A stretch of DNA of 37,103 nucleotides from Spirochaetes bacterium ADurb.BinA120 (GTDB lineage Bacteria; Spirochaetota; UBA4802; UBA5368). The stretch's first letter is position 1; each line of letters starts with the position of its first letter. The position numbers and the translations under genes are program-made. Of the stretch, positions 15,886 through 24,287 are shown piece after piece. The stretch is from assembly GCA_002069125.1 (NCBI GenBank), contig MVZN01000026.1:1-37103 (forward strand), written 5' to 3'. Under the pieces are notes generated by a model that worked only from the letters and a program-made list of their open reading frames with translations, was not told where the DNA came from and made no database searches.

Positions 15886-15981
15886 CATTTTTCCGATCGG
15901 ATAATCCAAGGATCAAGATCTACGAGCAAGATGGGCACGCCTAGCCACTGCATCAGGCCCCATGCGAATCAAGCTTTCTAC

Positions 15982-16020
15982 TTGACAATACGTGCTTAAT
16001 ATAATATATTGTACGTATTG
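15982..16020 (+). promoter_or_regulatory. Toxin-antitoxin promoter with palindromic operator
   Basis: TTGACA (15982-15987), 17 bases, TATATT (16005-16010). CAATACGT at 15986-15993 is mirrored exactly by ACGTATTG at 16013-16020, so one arm overlaps the -35 and the other the start point. Autorepression by the antitoxin or complex is the expected use. Confidence 0.7.
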
Positions 16021-16029
16021 GAGGCCATT

Positions 16030-16278
16030 ATGGACACAAAGTTAACATTAAAGCTGAATAAAAGCATTATTGAAAAGGCAAAGACGTATGCACAGAAAAA
16101 TAATACAAGTTTGTCTCAAATTGTTGAAAAGTATTTTATTGCTTTAATTACAGAAAAGGAAAATGAAACCTTAAAATTAACCCCACTTGTAAAAGAGCTT
16201 TCTGGAATTATAAAACCGGAAAATATTGAAAACTATAAAGATGATTATGCAAAATATTTGATGAAAAAGTATAAATGA
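16030..16278 (+). CDS. DUF6364-type antitoxin
   Basis: An 82-residue protein starting MDTKLTLKLNKSIIEKAK, a short beta-strand followed by helices as in ribbon-helix-helix antitoxins. The segment AQKNNTSLSQIVEKYF is typical of the DUF6364 family that partners PIN toxins. The start was set at 16030 because GGAGG lies at 16020-16024; the open frame begins 7 codons earlier. Its stop overlaps the toxin start by 4 bases (ATGA), a standard coupling in such pairs. It is strongly AT-rich compared with the genes on both sides, a sign of horizontal origin. It probably binds the palindrome upstream. Confidence 0.88.
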   Translation: MDTKLTLKLNKSIIEKAKTYAQKNNTSLSQIVEKYFIALITEKENETLKLTPLVKELSGIIKPENIENYKDDYAKYLMKKYK

Positions 16279-16697
16279 AGAAAAATATATTTATCGATTC
16301 CGATATTATTTTGGACCTCTTGGCAAAGCGAGAGCCATTTTACCATCATTCTGCTTCTTTATTTTCGCTTATTGATTCTGGAAAGTTGCATGGTTTTGTC
16401 TCATCATTAATATTTTCAAATCTCTTTTATATACTTCGAAAACATAATTCCAGAAAACAAACAGTTGATATACTCACAAAATTACGAATTATGGTTTCGA
16501 TTCTTCCGGTTGATGAGAAAATAATTGAGCTTGCCTTATTGTCTAATTTCAATGATTTTGAGGATGCGATTCAGTATTATACCGCTAAAGCACATAAAAT
16601 TGATTATATTGTCACACGAAATTTAAAAGATTTTAAAACATCAGACATTAAAGCATTAACTGCGGATCAATTATTACATATCTTACACAATACTTAA
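16275..16697 (+). CDS. PIN-domain ribonuclease toxin (VapC-like)
   Basis: The 140-residue protein begins NIFIDSDIILDLL, carrying the first catalytic Asp (Asp8) of the PIN fold. The conserved SNLFYILRK follows near 48. The acidic NDFEDAIQYYTA near 92 and the closing VTRNLKDFK complete the PIN_3-type signature. Such proteins cleave RNA, often tRNA, using Mg2+. It overlaps the antitoxin gene by 4 bases. It shares the antitoxin's low GC. All expected acidic residues are present, so it looks intact. Confidence 0.9.
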   Translation: MKKNIFIDSDIILDLLAKREPFYHHSASLFSLIDSGKLHGFVSSLIFSNLFYILRKHNSRKQTVDILTKLRIMVSILPVDEKIIELALLSNFNDFEDAIQYYTAKAHKIDYIVTRNLKDFKTSDIKALTADQLLHILHNT

Positions 16698-16927
16698 TTA
16701 GGCCGGCCACTTCAAATAGCCAAGCATATCCGCTTCGCTCCCGGGGTTCGCTCCGCTACCCGCGCCTCAAAAGAGACCGCTTTGAGCTGGTCTATATGAC
16801 ACAACCCAAAGCGAAAAGCAAAAGGAGAAAGCCGCCCTCAGACGAGGGCTCGGCCGGATCATAGACACTGTCGGGATGAAAACTCCACGCTTACCGCTTA
16901 CGCCGAGAAGTTAGGCCAACGGTAAAA

Positions 16928-18088
16928 TTACTTGATGGACGGAATTATCGCCGAGCCGGCCGCCGTTATGATAAATCCGATGATGACCAGCGCCTGAAAG
17001 AAGGAATTCCCGAAAAATCCGAGGGTCCATTCCGGATCTCGTATGTCCCCGTATTTTCTGGCCCCGCGCATGGTGGGCACGACGAGTATGGCGACCAGAA
17101 GCGCGATGGCCGAGCCCGCTATCCCCATAAAACCGATAAAATCGGTGAACCGCGCCAGCACTATCACAAGCGTGGGTAGCGTGGCGAAGAGCCAGGACGG
17201 CTTATCGCCGAGCTTAAGCCTCTCGTTGAACACGACGGCGAGGGCGAACGAAACGGCCCAGTAGGAGGTAAGGAGCGCTAGAAGGATAAAAAGGTTCCCG
17301 AATATGAAAGCCCAATCGCCGATGGCGCGGCCCCATCCTATCATGGCCACCCTCGTAACTTCGCCCGGCACTCCAATTACCATGAATGTGATCACCAGCG
17401 TGATGAAGAGGTTGACCCCCATCCCGGCGATGACCGCCTTAGGTACGAGCTTCCGGTTCCAATGGAGGCCCTCCACCGCCTGGGGCACGGAAAAGAGGGC
17501 CGAAAAGGCGAACATGAGCATTCCGAAAAGAGCGAGCCCTTCATTGAGATTCCCCTTTACCGCATAATTTAGATTGATCGGCTTAAGAAGACTAGCGGCC
17601 GAAAGGATCCCGACGCAGATCAGCATCGCAATAACCGCGTATTTTTCGCTGATGCCTATGGCCTTCAGGCCGAAAAAGACGACCCCGGCCGCTATCGCAT
17701 AGGTGATACAGTGCCCCGCCCAGAGCGGAATGCAGGCAAGCTCGGAGATAATCTCCCCTCCGCCGGCAAGATATGCCGAGAGATTGGCATAGAAGGCCAG
17801 TATAATCAGCACGAAGAATATCCAGGTGAAGATCACGCCCCCCCTTCCCCGAAAGAGGAACTTTCCGAACAGCTCCACGAGCTGGCCGGTAGAGGAGTCG
17901 CGGAGTAGCGTTTCGGCGATCATGAGATGGATCAGCATGCTCAAGAGATATGCCGCAATGAGAAGCGCGAGAAACACCGTCAGTCCGTTCAGTGATGCGA
18001 GATAGGGTACTGCCATGATGCCGCCGCCTACGCCGAATCCCGTAATGATGGAGGAGGCCTCGAAGAAGCTGAGTTTTTTCTGTTGCAT
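16928..18088 (-). CDS. Amino-acid permease of the aromatic/hydroxy amino-acid type
   Basis: An integral membrane transporter of 386 residues with about 11 hydrophobic segments. The N-terminal signature FEASSIITGFGVGGGIMAVPYL, broken by Gly residues in TM1, is characteristic of the AAAP/HAAAP sodium- or proton-coupled families (tryptophan, tyrosine, serine transporters). Further segments include IFTWIFFVLIILAFYANL and FILLALLTSYWAVSFALAV. The start was set at ATG 18088 behind GGAAGGG; an in-frame TTG five codons upstream (18103) is less likely. It faces the same way as the polymerase IV gene, 104 bases downstream of it, with no clear functional link. The substrate is inferred only at class level. 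Confidence 0.87.
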   Translation of the reverse strand: MQQKKLSFFEASSIITGFGVGGGIMAVPYLASLNGLTVFLALLIAAYLLSMLIHLMIAETLLRDSSTGQLVELFGKFLFRGRGGVIFTWIFFVLIILAFYANLSAYLAGGGEIISELACIPLWAGHCITYAIAAGVVFFGLKAIGISEKYAVIAMLICVGILSAASLLKPINLNYAVKGNLNEGLALFGMLMFAFSALFSVPQAVEGLHWNRKLVPKAVIAGMGVNLFITLVITFMVIGVPGEVTRVAMIGWGRAIGDWAFIFGNLFILLALLTSYWAVSFALAVVFNERLKLGDKPSWLFATLPTLVIVLARFTDFIGFMGIAGSAIALLVAILVVPTMRGARKYGDIRDPEWTLGFFGNSFFQALVIIGFIITAAGSAIIPSIK

Positions 18089-18192
18089 GTAATCCCTTCC
18101 CAACCAGGATGGTCACCACAGCGGTGACATGCCGGGCGGCAGCGTACCCGTGTCCTCGACTTCGGTCAAGCGGAAAGCGAGCCGGCTATCCA

Positions 18193-19401
18193 TCATTCCC
18201 CATCGTCCAGCCCCTTAAGCAGGGTGGCCCTTGTCACCTTCCCGCCGAAACGCTCCCTCATCCTGTCAAGGACCCTCTCCGCCTCACTTTCGGAATCGGG
18301 GCGGGAGTCATCGGCCCCCCTCTCCTCGAAAAGACCGAGCTGCCGCTCGGAGGCGTCGGCCGCGTCCTCCAGATTCGAGAGGCGAATCCCCACCAGGCGT
18401 ACCCGCCTGCCGGCCCTATCGAATTCCCGGAAATGCCGCACGGCCGTTTTTCGAATGGCTGCCATGTCGTTTACAGGCTCAGACATCGTAGCGCTTCTCG
18501 TGTGCGTCTCGAATCCCTCGAGCCGGATCTTTAGGGTGATAGTCCTCCCTTTTACCCCGTCGGAGCGGAGCTTGTAGGAGAGTCTGTCGGCTATCTCGAA
18601 CAGGACCCTCTCGACAAGGGCGGCATCGCCGGTATCCGTGTCGAAGGTGATTTCCTCGCTGTATGATTTCCTTTCGGAGTCGTCGCATACCGGGCGCTCA
18701 TCCATCCCGTTGGCCAACAGCCACAGGTGTTCACCCCATCGCCCGAGCAGGCCCTCCATGCGGGAGAGGGGCAGCGAAGCGATATCGCCTATGGTCCGAA
18801 ACCCTCTCGATTCGAGCTCTTTTACGGTCTTTTTCCCGGCACCCCACAGGCGCCCGATGGGCAGCGGCGCGATGAATTCCCGCTCCCGGCCCGGCTCGCA
18901 AATCACCAGCCCGTCGGGTTTTTGCAAATCGGAGGCGATCTTGGCGACCGACTTGTTGGTCGCCATGCCCACGCTTGCGGTCAGGCCGGTTTCTCCCCTT
19001 ACCGCCTCTTTGATCCTCGCTCCCAGCTCCGCCGGTTTACCGAAGAGGTTCTCCGTGCCCGTGCAATCCAGATAGGCCTCATCGATGCTGATGGGTTCCA
19101 CCAGAGGGGTAAAGCCGCCCAGTATTCGCATTATCCTATCGGACACCTCGGCATAGCGCTCGGACCTGGGCGGAAGAAACACCGCCCCCGGACAGCGCCT
19201 GTAGGCCTGCGAGATCGGCATTGCGGAATGAATACCGAAGGCCCGCGCCTCGTACGAGGCCGCGCTGACCACCCCCCTGCCCAATCCTCCCCGGGGATCG
19301 GCTCCTACCACCACCGGCCTGCCCCGGATGGCGGGATTGTCATGCTGTTCTATCGAAGTGTAGAACGCGTCCATATCTACATGGAGTATCAGGCGCGGCA
19401 T
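18193..19401 (-). CDS. dinB: DNA polymerase IV (Y-family translesion polymerase)
   Basis: The 402-residue protein starts MPRLILHVDMDAFYTSIE, with catalytic Asp9 in the palm. The second acidic pair is in SIDEAYLD (Asp107, Glu108). The helix-hairpin-helix thumb and little-finger regions follow. It ends with a beta-clamp-binding peptide QLGLF (about 354-358), and unusually about 44 more residues follow it (ADDSRPDSESEAERVLDRM). It bypasses lesions during replication stress. The frame is open to 19542, but the start was set at ATG 19401, where family similarity begins. A promoter fits at 19594-19622. No SOS operator is recognised. Confidence 0.95.
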   Translation of the reverse strand: MPRLILHVDMDAFYTSIEQHDNPAIRGRPVVVGADPRGGLGRGVVSAASYEARAFGIHSAMPISQAYRRCPGAVFLPPRSERYAEVSDRIMRILGGFTPLVEPISIDEAYLDCTGTENLFGKPAELGARIKEAVRGETGLTASVGMATNKSVAKIASDLQKPDGLVICEPGREREFIAPLPIGRLWGAGKKTVKELESRGFRTIGDIASLPLSRMEGLLGRWGEHLWLLANGMDERPVCDDSERKSYSEEITFDTDTGDAALVERVLFEIADRLSYKLRSDGVKGRTITLKIRLEGFETHTRSATMSEPVNDMAAIRKTAVRHFREFDRAGRRVRLVGIRLSNLEDAADASERQLGLFEERGADDSRPDSESEAERVLDRMRERFGGKVTRATLLKGLDDGE

Positions 19402-19881
19402 CCGTATGGCCCCCCGTATCGAAAAGCCCAACCTAAACATATATATAGCCCCTATGCCGATTGTCAAAGAAAAAACCGTCGGGAAAATACCTTCATCCTT
19501 TTGCGATGCGGGAATCGTTCCAGCCACGGCATTCCGGTCCATTTTCTGTTTATTAACATTTTTTTATGATGAACAAAATATAGATTGCATTATATTATAT
19601 ATAGTTTTATTGACATATACAAAAGGCCCGTTGCATGGTTGGAAAACTGGCCCCTTTCCGTGGCCGCACAGAGGGGGGATTCCGATTCGTGCAACATGCC
19701 TGTTCGATGGGCCCGCACAGTATGGCGGCTCTAATGAGATTGGTCCGTTAGCGGTCAAGCGGTTGACGTTTTTTCGGTGTCTCCTGGCACTGGAAAAACC
19801 TCCAATCGCCCGGTATCGCGACGGCTCAAACATGAGCATGGCGCTCATCTTTCTATTCAATTCCCAGGAGGCGTTACAACT
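19402..19881. other. Divergent intergenic region, 480 bases
   Basis: Lies between dinB and the CoA-transferase gene. It holds the AT-rich core and minus-strand promoter at 19594-19622. The open frames reaching into it from either gene (to 19542 and from 19777) have no family support. No other gene or repeat was recognised. Confidence 0.5.
19594..19622 (-). promoter_or_regulatory. Putative promoter for DNA polymerase IV
   Basis: Minus strand TTGTAT (19622-19617), 17 bases, TATAAT (19599-19594), in a very AT-rich stretch about 190 bases before the ATG. Confidence 0.5.
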
Positions 19882-21291
19882 ATGGTTTATGTCGATGAGT
19901 ACAAGAAAAAACTCGTTCCCGCGGAAGTGGCCGTTAAATGCGTTAATTCAGGCGATACGGTAGACTATGGCTTCTTTAACGGCAAGCCGGTCGTCTGCGA
20001 TATCGCGCTGGCCGGCCGGGCCGCGGAACTGAGGGACGTCAGTATTTATACGGCCGTAACGGTGCCCCCCGTTCCCGAGGTCATCAAATATCCCGAGAGC
20101 TTCCGTTACATGGACTGGCAGTGGAGCAAGCTCACTCGCATAATGCACAGCCAGTTCGAGGTGGCCTATTATTCTCCTATTCTCTATCACAGGGCGCCTT
20201 TCGCATACCGTTACCTCCTGAACCAGGATGTCGGGGAAAAACTCAACAAGGGATACCGCAGCGTTAATTACGACAAACCCGAAAGTGGAAAGACCAAATG
20301 GATAGCCATCGTACGCGTCGCGCCGATGGACAAGAGCGGCTTTTTCAACCTGGGCCCGCAGAACTCCGAAACCTCCGCCAAGATCGAGGGTGCGGACTGC
20401 GTCATCGTCGAGGTAGTAAAAAACATGCCCGTATGCCTCGGCGGCTCGGAAGAGGCCGTGCATATCTCACGCGTCGATTATATAGTCGAGGCCCCGGACG
20501 ACCACGGCTGTTTCGCGACCCCGGACATTCCGCCCTCCGATGTCGACCAGAAGATCGCGGCGCACGTAATGCGGTATATTCACGACGGCTGCTGCATTCA
20601 GCTCGGTATCGGCGGCATGCCCAACATGGTGGGCAAGCTTATCGCCCAGTCCGACCTTAAACACCTCGGCTGTCACACGGAGATGTTCGTGGACGCCTAT
20701 GCGGACATGATCGAATCCGGCAGGATGGACGGGTCTCGCAAAAACCTCGACCGCTTCAAGGCCACCTACACCTTCGCCATCGGCTCCCAGCGCATGTACG
20801 ATTTCATGCACAACAATCCGGCCCTGGCCTCGTACCCGGTCGATTACACCAACGACCCCAGGACGATCGCGCAGATCGACAACATGGTAAGCATCTGCAA
20901 CGCGGTTCAGGTGGACCTTTTCTCGCAGGTAAACGCCGAAAGCCGGGGCACCGGTCAGATCTCCGGTAACGGCGGCATGTGGGATTTCGTTCTCGGTTCA
21001 CAGTGGTCCAGGGGCGGGAAATCCTTCATCTGCCTGGCTTCGACCCACACCAACAGCAAGGGAGAGATGATATCGAGGATCGTCCCCGGCTTTACCCCGG
21101 GAACCACGACCACCATCCCACGCCAGATGGTCGATTACATCGTTACCGAGTACGGGGCCGTAAAGCTTACAATGTGCCCGACATGGATGCGGGCGGAGAA
21201 GATCATCAGCGTCGCCCATCCGGATTTTCGCGACGACCTCATCAAAGAAGCGGAAAAGATGAAGATATGGATTCGCTCTAACAAGAAATAG
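19882..21291 (+). CDS. Acetyl-CoA hydrolase/transferase-family CoA-transferase
   Basis: The 469-residue protein belongs to the family of 4-hydroxybutyrate, butyryl-CoA:acetate and succinyl-CoA:acetate CoA-transferases. LGIGGMPNMVGKL precedes HTEMF, whose Glu267 is the expected catalytic nucleophile forming a glutamyl-CoA thioester. GTGQISGNGGMWDFV and GGKSFICLAST are typical of the C-terminal domain. It likely exchanges CoA between an acyl-CoA and acetate or another acid in fermentation. The start was set at 19882 behind AGGAGG (19866-19871); the frame is open to 19777. A strong terminator follows at 21314. Confidence 0.92.
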   Translation: MVYVDEYKKKLVPAEVAVKCVNSGDTVDYGFFNGKPVVCDIALAGRAAELRDVSIYTAVTVPPVPEVIKYPESFRYMDWQWSKLTRIMHSQFEVAYYSPILYHRAPFAYRYLLNQDVGEKLNKGYRSVNYDKPESGKTKWIAIVRVAPMDKSGFFNLGPQNSETSAKIEGADCVIVEVVKNMPVCLGGSEEAVHISRVDYIVEAPDDHGCFATPDIPPSDVDQKIAAHVMRYIHDGCCIQLGIGGMPNMVGKLIAQSDLKHLGCHTEMFVDAYADMIESGRMDGSRKNLDRFKATYTFAIGSQRMYDFMHNNPALASYPVDYTNDPRTIAQIDNMVSICNAVQVDLFSQVNAESRGTGQISGNGGMWDFVLGSQWSRGGKSFICLASTHTNSKGEMISRIVPGFTPGTTTTIPRQMVDYIVTEYGAVKLTMCPTWMRAEKIISVAHPDFRDDLIKEAEKMKIWIRSNKK

Positions 21292-21313
21292 CCGGGTTAT
21301 GCGTGACGCTTCC

Positions 21314-21350
21314 AATGGGAACGGCGGGGCTATCCCGCCGTTCCCATTTT
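21314..21350 (+). terminator. Rho-independent terminator of the CoA-transferase
   Basis: AATGGGAACGGCGGG (21314-21328) pairs perfectly over 15 bp with 21334-21348 across GCTAT, followed by T residues. It begins 23 bases after the stop. Confidence 0.85.
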
Positions 21351-21379
21351 AGGTAGCCTTGGTTTTGGGGACAGGCCCG

Positions 21380-21904
21380 CTATTTCTCTACAAGTATGCC
21401 GTTTATAAATGTTCCCTTTAGCTCCGTTCCGTCCGGATAGGACATGGACCCCGTTCCGTGCATCGTTCCATCCCTGAAATCACCGGTATATTTCCTGCCG
21501 TCCGGCCAGACGATGGTCCCCTTGCCGTTGAACTCGCCTTTTTTGAACTCTCCTGTATATTTCGCCCCGTCGGCCTGAAGGAGCTCCCCTTTGCCTTCCA
21601 TTACGCCCTCCTTGAAAGAGCCCTCGTACCTCCGCCCGTCCGGCCAGACAAGTTTACCCGTTCCATCGAGCTTGCCATATCTGTAATCCCCCGTGTACGA
21701 ACGCCCGTCCGGCCAGACGTAGCTCCCCTTCCCATGAAGAACGCTCTTTACGAAATCGCCCTCATACCGTGCCCCGTCCGGGAATACGTACACGCCCTTC
21801 CCGTTCGCGCAGTCCCCGTCGATACAACCGGTCTTTTTCTGCATGGACTCGCATGCGGAAAAAGAGAAAGAAACGATCGCCAGCACCAATAGTAATTTTC
21901 TCAC
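21380..21904 (-). CDS. MORN-repeat lipoprotein
   Basis: I set the start at GTG 21904 because AAGGAGG lies 5 bases ahead of it and the protein then opens with a signal peptide, MRKLLLVLAIVSFSFSAC. The ATG at 21919 lacks a Shine-Dalgarno and would put acidic residues first. Cys18 in FSAC is a relaxed lipobox, acceptable in spirochaete-like systems. The mature 174-residue precursor carries six 23-residue MORN repeats (from about residue 33) of the form GKGxYVWPDGRxYxGDFxxG. MORN repeats form elongated beta-hairpin sheets that bind lipids or proteins. It is probably anchored on the periplasmic or outer surface. Its partner is unknown. It faces the preceding CoA-transferase gene. Confidence 0.85.
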   Translation of the reverse strand: MRKLLLVLAIVSFSFSACESMQKKTGCIDGDCANGKGVYVFPDGARYEGDFVKSVLHGKGSYVWPDGRSYTGDYRYGKLDGTGKLVWPDGRRYEGSFKEGVMEGKGELLQADGAKYTGEFKKGEFNGKGTIVWPDGRKYTGDFRDGTMHGTGSMSYPDGTELKGTFINGILVEK

Positions 21905-22179
21905 AAAGTCCTCCTTCATATAACCCAGCGCGCGGGTCCTTACTTCCCGGTTCGTATGGCGTAAGCAGGGACCGGCCATGGGGAATCTTCCTTCCATCGG
22001 CTGACTATCCGTGGAACGTCATGCCGCAGGATATAATTATTCTTGAGATCTCATTCTATAGAATCCAAACGGCATCATCAACAATAAAACGAAACGAATG
22101 CGCCGCGCGCGCCCTAAAATCTCCTTGACATGAGGCCGGTGCGATTATGGCATCTTTGCATCATAAAAAAGGAGCTGTA

Positions 22180-23391
22180 ATGCAATCAATGAAAATCGCC
22201 ATCGTAGCCAGCAGCCGAACCGCCGTCCGCCGACTTGGACCGTTCATTTTATCGATTATCGCGGCCGCGTCCCTCATTCTATGCACCGCCCAGCAACCTG
22301 GAGACGCGCGTGACCGCGCCGTGTCTTTGGAAGCCCCCCAGAAGGTGGATGCGCACTTCAACGAAACCGCTCTTTTCCTGGCCGGACGGCCCATACCGGA
22401 GGGATCTTCACTATATTCCTATGGACAGGGAAGGGAGTACAGGGCATATTCCAACCGGATAGACGCCAGTTGGAGCCGCCTGCAGACGGTAAACCTCAAA
22501 AAGATCGAGGCCTGGCGCGACAAGCACCTTCCGAAAAAATATACCGATACGGTATTCTATCCTTTCAGCGGTCCCGACATCCTTAACGCCATCGCCTTTT
22601 TCCCCGACGGCACCGAGTATATCATGTTCGGGCTTGAATCCCCGGGCCGCGTACCCGATCCGCACACCCAGCCGCCGGCCCGTCTGAACGCGGGGCTTTC
22701 CGGCCTCGGAGTGGCTCTGGACAATGTGCTCAACGTGAACTACTTCAAGACGGTTCGCATGGAAAAGGAGGTGAGCACCGATTCGTTCAACAGCATCATC
22801 AGCGTCATCCTGTTCTTCCTTTCCAGAAGCGACTACGAGGTGGTAAACGTACGGCATGTCTGGATTACCGGCGAAAGCGAGCTCACAGACACGGCCCCGG
22901 CAGCAAGGGGCGGGAAAAACATCTCCGGGGCCGAGATATTGTTCAGAAAGGACCAGGCCTCCCCACTTAAAAGGGTCCGCTATTTCCAGCTAAACGTCAT
23001 AGACAACTCGCTTAAAACCTACACCAATTTCATTCCGTATCTGGAAACCTACGGAAGGTATACCACCATTATCAAGTCGGCGTCGTATCTCATGCACAAC
23101 ACGGACAAGTTCACCAAAATCCGCGCCCTTGTGCTCGACCACAGCGATTACCTTCTTCAAGACGACTCGGGCGCGGCCCTGCGCTACTTCCCAACCGATA
23201 CCTGGAAGCTATCGTTCCACGGGACATACAGCAGGCCGGTACCGCTCTTCGCCCACAGGTACCAGGCGGACCTCAATGATATGATAAAGAAGCATTCCAC
23301 CGGGCCGCTTCCCTTCAGCTACGGTTACAACTTCAAGGAAAACGAATCCAATCTCATGTTCGCCGAGCGCATCAGGAAGGAACGGCCTTGA
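22180..23391 (+). CDS. Exported protein of unknown function (possible lipoprotein)
   Basis: The 403-residue product has a charged N-terminus, a hydrophobic stretch (about 21-36, LGPFILSIIAAASLILC) and a Cys at the end of it. A signal peptide is therefore clear, while the LILC lipobox is weak. I do not recognise the family. The body contains FYPFSGPDILNAIAFFPDGT, an early region following a long helix, and a C-terminal YGYNFKENESNLMFAERI. FLAGRPIPEGS begins the mature part. The start was set at ATG 22180, with GGAG at 22171. It directly precedes an exported esterase-like gene and the two are probably co-transcribed, suggesting a shared periplasmic role. Confidence 0.8.
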   Translation: MQSMKIAIVASSRTAVRRLGPFILSIIAAASLILCTAQQPGDARDRAVSLEAPQKVDAHFNETALFLAGRPIPEGSSLYSYGQGREYRAYSNRIDASWSRLQTVNLKKIEAWRDKHLPKKYTDTVFYPFSGPDILNAIAFFPDGTEYIMFGLESPGRVPDPHTQPPARLNAGLSGLGVALDNVLNVNYFKTVRMEKEVSTDSFNSIISVILFFLSRSDYEVVNVRHVWITGESELTDTAPAARGGKNISGAEILFRKDQASPLKRVRYFQLNVIDNSLKTYTNFIPYLETYGRYTTIIKSASYLMHNTDKFTKIRALVLDHSDYLLQDDSGAALRYFPTDTWKLSFHGTYSRPVPLFAHRYQADLNDMIKKHSTGPLPFSYGYNFKENESNLMFAERIRKERP

Positions 23392-23420
23392 CCTTCCGGC
23401 CGGCATCGAACAAGGTATTT

Positions 23421-24287
23421 ATGACGCGCGGGCGCGTTATGGCGCCCGTATTGTTCGTAGTCCACCTTTTTCATGCCGGCGCCTGCGCCGAAATCACGCC
23501 CGAGGCCATGAGGCCCCTTCGTGATGGACTTTCCACAATTTCCATCCCAGCCTCCGCCGATACTTCGGAAAAAGCGGCAGTGCCGGTCGATGTATACGTC
23601 CCGCCGGGGAAAAGGCCCTCTGGAGATGTGCTCGTGCTGCCCGGCTGGAATTTCTCGCGCACTGAGTGGCATACCAAAACGACCATACTCATCCTTGCCC
23701 GCGAGCGCAGGCTACGAATGGTCTTTCCGGATATGCTTAAAACCCTTTACGAATCGCGCTATTTCCCCGAAACGCGCATGAAATGGGGGCCGACTCCCGG
23801 CGGCCAGTGGATAAGGACCATATTCATTCCGGCCATGCGCGAATACGGCATATTCAGGGAGGAAGGGGCTAACTATCTGCTCGGCCTTTCGACAGGAGGG
23901 CGCGGCGTGGCGCTTGTAAGCCTCGACAATCCAGGTCTTTTCCGGGCGGGCGCCGCACTCTCCGGGGATTTCGACCAGAGCGCCATGAAGCGGGACCGCC
24001 TCATGGCCGCCGTGTACGGGCCATACGATCGTTTCGCGGAACGCTGGACGTCCATCGACAATCCATCGGCGCGGATCCTGGAATGGCGGATGCCGATATA
24101 CCTGGGCCACGGAAAAAGGGACACGGTCGTCCCGTTCGATCAGACTGTCGCGTTTTATAAGGCACTCACGGCGGCCCGCCCCGGACTTCCCCTTACGCTC
24201 AGCGCGCCCGAAAACGCCGGGCACGACTTTGCCTACTGGCAGTCCGAGCTGGACAAGGCCTTCGATTTCATGCTGTCAATCCGCTGA
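23421..24287 (+). CDS. Exported alpha/beta-hydrolase (esterase-like)
   Basis: This 288-residue protein has a likely signal peptide (about 1-24, MAPVLFVVHLFHAGACA). The catalytic triad of the alpha/beta-hydrolase fold is visible as Ser157 in GLSTGGRG, Asp234 in GKRDTVVPF and His268 in NAGHDFAYW. LVLPGWNFSR lies at the oxyanion-hole strand. It resembles the Esterase D/PHB depolymerase-like group, hydrolysing ester bonds of an unknown substrate outside the cytoplasm. I prefer ATG 23421 (AAGGT ahead); a TTG at 23388 overlapping the upstream stop is the alternative. Its last 12 bases overlap the convergent permease gene. Confidence 0.85.
   Translation: MTRGRVMAPVLFVVHLFHAGACAEITPEAMRPLRDGLSTISIPASADTSEKAAVPVDVYVPPGKRPSGDVLVLPGWNFSRTEWHTKTTILILARERRLRMVFPDMLKTLYESRYFPETRMKWGPTPGGQWIRTIFIPAMREYGIFREEGANYLLGLSTGGRGVALVSLDNPGLFRAGAALSGDFDQSAMKRDRLMAAVYGPYDRFAERWTSIDNPSARILEWRMPIYLGHGKRDTVVPFDQTVAFYKALTAARPGLPLTLSAPENAGHDFAYWQSELDKAFDFMLSIR

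Noticed and set aside
15641-15916. Minus-strand 91-codon open frame with repeated peptide
   Set aside because: It is a translation of the 82-bp tandem repeat, with no ribosome-binding site or family similarity.
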